From: Pseudomonas fluorescens
Lineage (GTDB): Bacteria; Pseudomonadota; Gammaproteobacteria; Pseudomonadales; Pseudomonadaceae
Direction of reading: 5' to 3'
Assembly: GCF_902497745.1 (NCBI RefSeq)
Contig: NZ_CABVHJ010000005.1
Coordinates: 1 to 64,000 of the forward strand
Length of the DNA stretch: 64,000 nt
A program made the position numbers and the translations under genes. The notes beneath the pieces are model-generated. The model was not told the DNA's origin. It did no database searches and saw only the letters and a list, made by a program, of their open reading frames with translations. Shown here one piece after another: positions 57,680 through 64,000 of this stretch (the stretch's first letter is position 1; every line of letters begins with the position of its first letter).

Positions 57680-58837
57680 TTATTCTTCTTTTTCTTTCAC
57701 CGGCGCCGGTGGCGGACGCAGGCCGATTTCAGCGGTGAGCTTCAGCTCTTTGCCGTTGCGCATCACCTGGATCGTCACTTTGTCAGTCGGTTTGATCCGC
57801 GCGACCTGGTTCATCGAACGACGGCCATCGCCGGCCGGCTCGCCATCGATGCTCAGAATCACGTCGCCCAATTGCAGGCCGGCCTTCTGCGCCGGGCCAT
57901 CGCGGAAGATCCCCGCCACGACAATCCCCGGACGCCCGGACAGACCAAACGACTCAGCCAATTCCTGGGTCAGCGGCTGCACTTCAATGCCCAGCCAGCC
58001 ACGAATCACCTGACCGTGTTCGATGATCGACTTCATCACTTCCATCGCCAGTTTCACCGGAATGGCAAAACCGATGCCCTGCGAACCGCCGGACTTGGAG
58101 AAGATTGCCGTGTTGATGCCGGTCAGGTTGCCGTTGGCATCGACCAGCGCGCCACCGGAGTTGCCCGGGTTGATCGCCGCGTCGGTCTGGATGAAGTCTT
58201 CGTAGTTGTTCAGGCCCAACTGATTACGCCCGGTGGCGCTGATGATGCCCATGGTCACGGTCTGGCCGACGCCAAACGGGTTGCCGATGGCCAGTGCGAC
58301 GTCGCCGATGCGGATGTTGTCGGAGCGCCCGACGGTGATCGCCGGCAGGGTTTTCAGATCGATCTTCAACACCGCGAGGTCGGTTTCCGGATCGCTGCCG
58401 ATGACGCGGGCGAGGGTTTCGCGGCCATCCTTCAGGGCGACCACAATCTGATCCGCGCCGCTGGTTACGTGGTTGTTGGTCAGAATGTAGCCTTCCGGGC
58501 TCATGATCACGCCGGAACCGAGGCTCGATTCCATGCGTTTCTGCTTCGGCGAGTTATCACCAAAGAAGCGGCGGAACTGCGGATCCTCAAACAACGGATG
58601 CGCCGGTTTGTTGATGACTTTGGTGGTGTACAGGTTGACCACCGAAGGTGCGGCGATGGTCACCGCATCGGCATAGGACACCGGGCCCTGCTGCACGCTG
58701 GTGGTTTGCGGGGCCTGTTGCAGGTTGACGTCGAGGCTCGGCAGCCCGACCCACTGCGGGTAACGCTGAATAATCAACAGAGCGATAAGCACACCGGCCA
58801 ATAACGGCCAGCCGAAAAAACGCAGCGCCTTGAGCAT
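57680..58837 (-). CDS. algW: Periplasmic site-1 protease AlgW (DegS type)
   Basis: 385 residues. An N-terminal membrane anchor (FFGWPLLAGVLIALLIIQRY), a trypsin-like domain with the triad His in TNNHV, Asp in TDLAVLKI and Ser in GNSGGALVD, then one PDZ domain (GIVVAGIFRDGPAQKAGLQLGDVILSIDG). AlgW senses misfolded envelope proteins and cleaves MucA to release AlgU/sigma-E, controlling alginate and envelope stress. The C-terminal end PPPAPVKEKEE is an acidic tail. Divergent from the Nif3-like gene. Confidence 0.94.
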   Translation of the reverse strand: MLKALRFFGWPLLAGVLIALLIIQRYPQWVGLPSLDVNLQQAPQTTSVQQGPVSYADAVTIAAPSVVNLYTTKVINKPAHPLFEDPQFRRFFGDNSPKQKRMESSLGSGVIMSPEGYILTNNHVTSGADQIVVALKDGRETLARVIGSDPETDLAVLKIDLKTLPAITVGRSDNIRIGDVALAIGNPFGVGQTVTMGIISATGRNQLGLNNYEDFIQTDAAINPGNSGGALVDANGNLTGINTAIFSKSGGSQGIGFAIPVKLAMEVMKSIIEHGQVIRGWLGIEVQPLTQELAESFGLSGRPGIVVAGIFRDGPAQKAGLQLGDVILSIDGEPAGDGRRSMNQVARIKPTDKVTIQVMRNGKELKLTAEIGLRPPPAPVKEKEE

Positions 58838-58940
58838 TAAGCACGTCCTGGAAAAGTTGCAGGCGGGGTCAGACCGCCCATAATGTCGCGCATTATACGA
58901 GGCCGCGCGTGCCTCTGAACGGGATATTTAGGAGTCTTTC

Positions 58941-59699
58941 ATGGCCGTTGCCCTCAGCACCCTCGTCGAAGAAGCCGACCGTTACCTTGGCAGTGCGAAA
59001 ATTGCCGATTATTGCCCCAATGGCTTGCAGGTCGAGGGGCGTCCGCAGGTGATGCGCATTGTCAGCGGCGTCACGGCCAGCCAGGCGTTGCTGGACGCTG
59101 CCGTTGAGGCCGGGGCCGATCTGGTGCTGGTGCATCACGGCTACTTCTGGAAGGGTGAGAACCCGTGCGTTACCGGCATGAAGCAGCGCCGATTGAAGAC
59201 CTTGCTCAAGCACGATATCAGTCTGCTTGCCTATCACTTGCCGTTGGATCTGCACCCGGATGTCGGTAATAACGTGCAGCTTGCTCGCCAATTGGACATC
59301 ACCGTCGAAGGCCCGCTGGATTCGGACAATCTGAAAATCGTCGGTCTGGTCGGTTCTTTGAAAGAGCCGATGACCGCACGCGATTTCGCCCGCAAGGTGC
59401 AGGAAGTCATGGGGCGCGAACCGTTGCTGATCGAAGGTAATCCGATGATTCGTCGGGTCGGCTGGTGCACCGGCGGCGGTCAGGGTTATATCGATCAGGC
59501 CGTCGCGGCGGGTGTCGATCTGTACCTGAGCGGTGAAGCGTCCGAGCAGACCTTCCACAGCGCCCGCGAGAACGACATCAGCTTCATCGCCGCCGGCCAC
59601 CACGCGACCGAGCGCTACGGCGTACAGGCGCTGGGCGACTACCTCGCGAAACGCTTCGCCGTCGAACACATCTTCATCGATTGCCCGAATCCGATCTGA
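58941..59699 (+). CDS. Nif3-like dinuclear metal centre protein
   Basis: 252 residues, the short YbgI/Nif3 form. Metal-ligand motifs: LVLVHHGYFWKGE, the YHLPLDLHPDVGNNVQLA region, and near the C-terminus FIAAGHHATERYGVQALGDYL. It forms toroidal hexamers with two metal ions per subunit; the substrate is unknown (GTP cyclohydrolase-like activity has been proposed). It is divergent from algW and is followed by a REPIN. Confidence 0.92.
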   Translation: MAVALSTLVEEADRYLGSAKIADYCPNGLQVEGRPQVMRIVSGVTASQALLDAAVEAGADLVLVHHGYFWKGENPCVTGMKQRRLKTLLKHDISLLAYHLPLDLHPDVGNNVQLARQLDITVEGPLDSDNLKIVGLVGSLKEPMTARDFARKVQEVMGREPLLIEGNPMIRRVGWCTGGGQGYIDQAVAAGVDLYLSGEASEQTFHSARENDISFIAAGHHATERYGVQALGDYLAKRFAVEHIFIDCPNPI

Positions 59700-59716
59700 A
59701 AACTACCGCAAATCCC

Positions 59717-59807
59717 TGTGGGAGCGAGCTTGCTCGCGAAGAGGCCGTATCAGTCGCCATCATTGTTGAATGGCACACCGCTTTCGCGAGCAAGCTCGCT
59801 CCCACAT
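59717..59807. repeat. REPIN-type inverted repeat pair
   Basis: Facing GTGGGAGCGAGCTTGCTCGC motifs with a spacer of about 45 nt, between the Nif3-like gene and cysD. Confidence 0.85.
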
Positions 59808-59951
59808 TGGTCCCCATCGGCCGAACTGGCAGGCATATTCATATACCCTTTCGATCTAGTTGGCGTCCTGATTAGAAGAGGCCGCTGTGCTAGGATTTCT
59901 CGCTCGAACACGGCCCGCTGGCCGTTCATAAGAAAGTTTTCGTGAGTAGCC

Positions 59952-60869
59952 ATGGTCGACAAACTGACGCATCTGAAACAGCTGGAGGCGGAAAGCATCC
60001 ACATCATCCGCGAGGTGGCCGCCGAGTTCGATAACCCGGTGATGCTGTACTCCATCGGTAAAGACTCCGCCGTGATGCTGCACCTGGCACGCAAGGCGTT
60101 CTTCCCGGGCAAACTGCCGTTTCCGGTGATGCACGTCGACACCCGCTGGAAATTCCAGGAGATGTACAAGTTCCGCGACAAGATGGTCGAAGAACTGGGC
60201 CTGAACCTGATCACCCATATCAACCCCGATGGCGTGGCGCAGAACATCAACCCGTTCACCCACGGCAGCGCCAAGCACACCGACATCATGAAAACCGAAG
60301 GCCTGAAACAGGCACTCGACAAGCATGGTTTCGACGCTGCATTCGGCGGCGCCCGTCGCGATGAAGAGAAATCTCGCGCCAAAGAGCGCGTGTACTCGTT
60401 CCGCGACAGCAAGCACCGTTGGGACCCGAAAAACCAGCGCCCGGAGCTGTGGAACGTCTACAACGGCAAGGTCAACAAGGGCGAATCCATCCGCGTATTC
60501 CCTCTGTCGAACTGGACCGAACTGGACATCTGGCAGTACATCTACCTCGAAGGCATCCCGATTGTGCCGCTGTACTTCGCCGCTGAACGCGAAGTGATCG
60601 AGAAGAACGGCACGCTGATCATGATCGACGACGAGCGCATCCTCGAGCACCTGTCCGATGAGGACAAGGCACGCATCGTCAAAAAGAAAGTGCGTTTCCG
60701 TACCCTTGGCTGCTACCCGTTGACGGGCGCGGTGGAGTCCGAGGCCGAAAGCCTCACGGACATCATTCAGGAAATGCTCCTGACGCGAACTTCCGAGCGC
60801 CAGGGCCGTGTCATCGACCACGATGGCGCCGGCTCGATGGAAGACAAAAAACGTCAAGGCTATTTCTAA
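59952..60869 (+). CDS. cysD: Sulfate adenylyltransferase subunit 2
   Basis: 305 residues of the PP-loop family: the ATP pyrophosphatase motif [18 protein letters not shown] near residues 35-52, then [16 protein letters not shown] and [20 protein letters not shown]. It makes adenosine 5'-phosphosulfate from sulfate and ATP, driven by the GTPase CysN encoded next. It is followed after 9 nt by cysNC. Control by CysB is expected from the pathway; no site was confirmed. Confidence 0.96.
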   Translation: MVDKLTHLKQLEAESIHIIREVAAEFDNPVMLYSIGKDSAVMLHLARKAFFPGKLPFPVMHVDTRWKFQEMYKFRDKMVEELGLNLITHINPDGVAQNINPFTHGSAKHTDIMKTEGLKQALDKHGFDAAFGGARRDEEKSRAKERVYSFRDSKHRWDPKNQRPELWNVYNGKVNKGESIRVFPLSNWTELDIWQYIYLEGIPIVPLYFAAEREVIEKNGTLIMIDDERILEHLSDEDKARIVKKKVRFRTLGCYPLTGAVESEAESLTDIIQEMLLTRTSERQGRVIDHDGAGSMEDKKRQGYF

Positions 60870-60878
60870 GGGGCTGTC

Positions 60879-62777
60879 ATGTCGCATGTTTCTGATTTGA
60901 TCAGCGAGGACATCCTCGCCTACTTGGGCCAGCACGAACGTAAAGAACTGCTGCGCTTTTTGACCTGCGGTAACGTCGATGACGGCAAGAGCACCCTGAT
61001 CGGGCGCCTGCTGCACGACTCGAAAATGATCTACGAAGATCACCTCGAAGCGATCACTCGCGACTCAAAGAAAGTTGGCACCACCGGTGACGATATCGAC
61101 CTGGCATTGCTGGTCGACGGCCTCCAGGCCGAGCGTGAGCAGGGCATCACCATCGATGTCGCCTACCGCTATTTCTCCACCGCCAAACGCAAGTTCATCA
61201 TCGCCGACACCCCCGGCCATGAGCAGTACACCCGCAACATGGCCACCGGTGCGTCCACCTGTGATCTGGCGATCATTCTGGTCGACGCACGTTACGGCGT
61301 GCAGACCCAGACCCGTCGCCACAGCTTTATCGCCTCGCTGCTGGGGATCAAACACATCGTTGTCGCCATCAACAAGATGGACTTGAAGGGCTTCGATGAA
61401 GGCGTGTTCGAGTCGATCAAGGCCGACTACCTGAAGTTCGCCGAAGGCTTGAAGATGAAGCCGACCAGCATGCACTTCGTGCCGATGTCTGCCCTCAAAG
61501 GCGACAACGTGGTCAACAAGTCCGAGCGCTCGCCTTGGTACAAAGGCCAGTCGCTGATGGAAATCCTCGAGACTGTGGAAGTCGCGGGCGATCGCAACTT
61601 CACCGATCTGCGTTTCCCGGTGCAGTACGTCAACCGTCCGAACCTGAACTTCCGTGGTTTCGCCGGCACGCTGGCCAGCGGCATCGTGCATAAAGGCGAC
61701 GAAGTGGTGGTGCTGCCGTCGGGCAAAAGCAGCCGGGTGAAATCCATCGTCACTTTCGAAGGTGAGCTGGAACACGCCGGTCCAGGTCAGGCAGTCACGC
61801 TGACCATGGAAGACGAAATCGACATCTCTCGTGGCGACCTGTTGGTGCATGCCGACAACGTCCCACCGGTCACCGACAGCTTCGAGGCGATGCTGGTGTG
61901 GATGGCTGAAGAGCCGATGCTGCCGGGCAAGAAATACGATATCAAACGTGCCACCAGTTACGTGCCGGGCTCGATTGCCAGCATCGTCAATAAGGTCGAC
62001 GTCAACACCCTTGAAGAAGGCCCGGCGAGCGCGTTGCAGCTCAACGAAATCGGCAAGGTGAAGATCGCGCTCGATGCGCCGATCGCCCTCGACGGTTACG
62101 AAAGCAACCGCACAACCGGCGCTTTCATCATCATCGACCGTTTGACCAACGGCACTGTTGGCGCCGGCATGATCGTCGCGCAGCCTGTGTCGCATGGCAC
62201 CGCCACGCACCACGGCAAACTGGCGCACGTGGCCACGGAAGAACGCGCTCAGCGCTTCGGTCAGCAACCGGCCACCGTGTTGTTCAGCGGTCTGTCCGGC
62301 GCAGGCAAAAGCACGCTGGCTTATGCGGTCGAGCGCAAGCTGTTCGACCTGGGCCGTGCGGTGTTTGTGCTGGATGGCCAGAACCTGCGTCACGACCTCA
62401 ACAAAGGTCTGCCACAGGATCGCGCCGGGCGTACCGAAAACTGGCGTCGTGCCGCGCACGTCGCGCGTCAGTTCAACGAAGCCGGCCTGCTGACCCTGGC
62501 GGCGTTCGTTGCACCGAGTGCTGAAGGACGCGAGCAGGCCAAGGAACTGATCGGCAAGGATCGTCTGCTGACGGTCTACGTGCAGGCCTCGCCGGCCGTG
62601 TGCGCCGAGCGTGATCCGCAAGGTCTGTATGCCGCCGCTGGCGACAACATCCCGGGCGAATCCTTCCCGTACGACGTGCCGCTGAATGCCGATCTGGTGA
62701 TCGACACACAGACGCTGAGTCTGGAAGAAAGCGTCAAGCAAGTGCTGGATCTGCTGCGTCAGCGTGGCGCGATCTAA
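60879..62777 (+). CDS. cysNC: Bifunctional sulfate adenylyltransferase GTPase / APS kinase (CysN-CysC fusion)
   Basis: 632 residues. The N-terminal EF-Tu-like GTPase has G1 [16 protein letters not shown]3 [12 protein letters not shown] and G4 NKMD. Beta-barrel domains follow. From about residue 465 comes the APS kinase with P-loop [20 protein letters not shown] and [21 protein letters not shown]. It couples GTP hydrolysis to APS formation and then phosphorylates APS to PAPS. Fusion of the two is usual in pseudomonads. Confidence 0.95.
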   Translation: MSHVSDLISEDILAYLGQHERKELLRFLTCGNVDDGKSTLIGRLLHDSKMIYEDHLEAITRDSKKVGTTGDDIDLALLVDGLQAEREQGITIDVAYRYFSTAKRKFIIADTPGHEQYTRNMATGASTCDLAIILVDARYGVQTQTRRHSFIASLLGIKHIVVAINKMDLKGFDEGVFESIKADYLKFAEGLKMKPTSMHFVPMSALKGDNVVNKSERSPWYKGQSLMEILETVEVAGDRNFTDLRFPVQYVNRPNLNFRGFAGTLASGIVHKGDEVVVLPSGKSSRVKSIVTFEGELEHAGPGQAVTLTMEDEIDISRGDLLVHADNVPPVTDSFEAMLVWMAEEPMLPGKKYDIKRATSYVPGSIASIVNKVDVNTLEEGPASALQLNEIGKVKIALDAPIALDGYESNRTTGAFIIIDRLTNGTVGAGMIVAQPVSHGTATHHGKLAHVATEERAQRFGQQPATVLFSGLSGAGKSTLAYAVERKLFDLGRAVFVLDGQNLRHDLNKGLPQDRAGRTENWRRAAHVARQFNEAGLLTLAAFVAPSAEGREQAKELIGKDRLLTVYVQASPAVCAERDPQGLYAAAGDNIPGESFPYDVPLNADLVIDTQTLSLEESVKQVLDLLRQRGAI

Positions 62778-62820
62778 GCACTGAAGCAGCGACAAGCTTC
62801 CAGTTTCAAGCTGCAAAAAA

Positions 62821-62856
62821 AGCCCGCCGATGAGTGATTATCGGCGGGCTTTTTTA
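62821..62856 (+). terminator. Intrinsic terminator of cysD-cysNC
   Basis: An 11-bp stem AGCCCGCCGAT/ATCGGCGGGCT (62821-62831 with 62840-62850), 8-nt loop, followed by TTTTT and preceded by an A-run, so it is possibly bidirectional. Confidence 0.9.
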
Positions 62857-62879
62857 TTCGGGCATAAGGCGATCAAAAC

Positions 62880-62970
62880 TGTGGGAGCGAGCCTGCTCGC
62901 GAAAGCGTTATCTCATTCAACATCTTTGCAAGCTGATCCACCGCTTTCGCGAGCAGGCTCGCTCCCACAG
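62880..62970. repeat. REPIN-type inverted repeat pair
   Basis: Facing GTGGGAGCGAGCCTGCTCGC motifs between the convergent cysNC and acyltransferase genes. It ends within a few bases of the acyltransferase stop codon. Confidence 0.85.
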
Positions 62971-62973
62971 GGG

Positions 62974-63879
62974 TTATTGGTGATCGGGATACTCGCGGTG
63001 CATCTGTTCCAGCAGCGCATCCTTGTCCAGCCATAGCTGGTTGATCCAGCCCTGAAACTGCAGGCGATACTCGCCGTCCTGATCGTAATTCTTGCCAATG
63101 AACTGCTGCGGAATCTTCAGCTCTTCAAAGTGCACCACCACGTCGCGCACATTGCCGCAGAGCAAATCCCAGAACCCCGGACGCCCGGCCGGGTAGTGGA
63201 TGGTCACGTTGACGATCGATTCTAGCTGCTCACCCATCGCATCCAGCACAAAGGCAATGCCACCCGCTTTGGGCTTGAGCAGGTATTTGAACGGTGACTG
63301 CTGCTGCGAATGCTTGCCTTCGGTGAAGCGCGTGCCCTCGACGAAGTTGAAAATCCCCACCGGGTTATTGCGAAACTTCGCGCAGGTTTTGCGCGTGGTT
63401 TCCAGGTCTTTGCCTTTCTTCTCCGGGTGCTTGGCCAGGTACGCCTTTGAGTAACGCTTCATGAACGGGAAGCCCAGCGCCCACCACGCCAGCCCGATCA
63501 CTGGCACCCAGATCAGCTCCTGCTTGAGGAAGAATTTCAGAGGCTGAATCCGGCGGTTGAGCACGTATTGCAGGACCAGAATATCGACCCAGCTTTGGTG
63601 GTTACTGGTGATCAGATACGAGTGCTGATAGTCGAGGCCTTGCAGGCCGCTGATGTGCCAGCGCGTGCGGCGCACCAGGTTCATCCAGCCTTTGTTGTTG
63701 CTGATCCACGCTTCATGGGTGTGGCTCATCAGCCAACCGGCAATGCGCTGGGTAAAGGCAAACGGCAGGGCCTTGACCAACGCCACACAAAACAGAAACG
63801 AGCAGAGCAGAATCGTGTTGAGTGCCAACAGCAGCGAGGCAATCACGCCGCGCAACGGTGCAGGGAGAAAATCCAGCAT
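62974..63879 (-). CDS. PlsC-like acyltransferase (YihG type)
   Basis: 301 residues. Two N-terminal hydrophobic segments (VIASLLLALNTILLCSFLFCVALVKAL) anchor it to the inner membrane. The catalytic H(x4)D motif is SNHQSWVD and the substrate motif is FVEGTRFTEGKH. Members transfer acyl chains to lysophosphatidic acid; YihG-type enzymes tune membrane phospholipid acyl composition. It starts directly after the stop of pta (TAAATG), so the two are co-transcribed. Confidence 0.9.
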   Translation of the reverse strand: MLDFLPAPLRGVIASLLLALNTILLCSFLFCVALVKALPFAFTQRIAGWLMSHTHEAWISNNKGWMNLVRRTRWHISGLQGLDYQHSYLITSNHQSWVDILVLQYVLNRRIQPLKFFLKQELIWVPVIGLAWWALGFPFMKRYSKAYLAKHPEKKGKDLETTRKTCAKFRNNPVGIFNFVEGTRFTEGKHSQQQSPFKYLLKPKAGGIAFVLDAMGEQLESIVNVTIHYPAGRPGFWDLLCGNVRDVVVHFEELKIPQQFIGKNYDQDGEYRLQFQGWINQLWLDKDALLEQMHREYPDHQ

Positions 63880-64000
63880 TTACACATCCATAGGTCGGTT
63901 GGCGGCTTGAATCGCGGTGAGGGCGATGGTGTAGACGATGTCATCGACTTGCGCGCCGCGCGGCAAGTCATTCACCGGTTTACGCAGGCCTTGCAGCATC
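63880..64000 (-). CDS. pta: Phosphate acetyltransferase, C-terminal end (cut by window edge)
   Basis: Only the last 39 residues are present, reading [36 protein letters not shown]. This closely matches the C-terminus of Pta ([25 protein letters not shown] in E. coli, from memory). It converts acetyl-CoA to acetyl-phosphate. The 5' part lies beyond 64000. Confidence 0.85.
   Translation of the reverse strand, partial: MLQGLRKPVNDLPRGAQVDDIVYTIALTAIQAANRPMDV

Noticed and set aside
56167-57738. 523-codon plus-strand frame opposite the TonB receptor
   Set aside because: Antisense shadow of a gene with clear plug and barrel motifs; no ribosome-binding site or recognisable domain.
59808-59951. CysB-binding site or sulfur-responsive leader before cysD
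   Set aside because: The region is T-rich near the start codon, but no convincing motif or paired structure was visible.

Overview
The window reads as a chromosomal segment of a Pseudomonas of the P. fluorescens group. The basis is high-GC coding sequence, many copies of two short palindromic repeats typical of that group (one built on GTGGGAGCGAGCTTGCTCGC, one on TGTAGGAGCTGCCGAAGGCT), and a gene order I recall from P. aeruginosa PAO1, running from roxSR down to cysD/cysNC (about PA4494 to PA4442). No rRNA, tRNA or CRISPR array was seen.

Layout. 1-1724: dispersed repeats, a strongly structured leader in front of a small DUF6124-type gene, and an exported SIMPL-domain protein. 2041-5680: the RoxS/RoxR quinone-sensing two-component system and a fused ABC exporter. 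5847-13282: an accessory D-glucarate/galactarate catabolic block (FadR-type regulator, two small unknown genes, kdgD, semialdehyde dehydrogenase, sugar-acid transporter, garD). Its regulator and its first enzyme gene share one candidate operator. 13283-18324: repeats, an AEC transporter, a CMD-family protein coupled to a cation/Ca exchanger, and a small RlpA-like lipoprotein. 16733-31493: conserved core genes gatBAC, mreBCD, maf, rng, yhdP, a nitrilase-family amidase and tldD. 31585-37585: yjgA, pmbA, then the iron-controlled fagA-fumC-orfX-sodA operon behind a clear Fur box, and a ZIP transporter. 37668-44694 (minus strand): the kdsD-kdsC-lptC-lptA-lptB-rpoN-hpf-ptsN-rapZ-ptsO block, which links LPS transport, sigma-54 and the nitrogen PTS. 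44970-52916 (plus strand): mlaFEDCB, ibaG, murA, hisG, hisD, hisC. 54754-63882: a DUF4198/TonB receptor pair, algW, a Nif3-like gene, cysD-cysNC, an acyltransferase, and the 3' end of pta, which is cut by the window edge.

The most unusual structure is at 52845-54531. The 3' end of hisC is followed by two exact tandem copies of an 807-bp, AT-richer unit. Each copy carries one divergent small gene of unknown function and ends in a substitute hisC tail. A third, partial hisC tail beyond the array looks like the original end of the gene, displaced by 1.6 kb. The arrangement is what two tandem insertions of a small circle into the hisC 3' end would leave (attL - unit - attP - unit - attR), although the unit encodes no recombinase. 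This is the best candidate here for an undescribed cassette system.

Gene functions rest on recognised family motifs and gene order. Operators, terminators and RNA structures were found by eye and are candidates.
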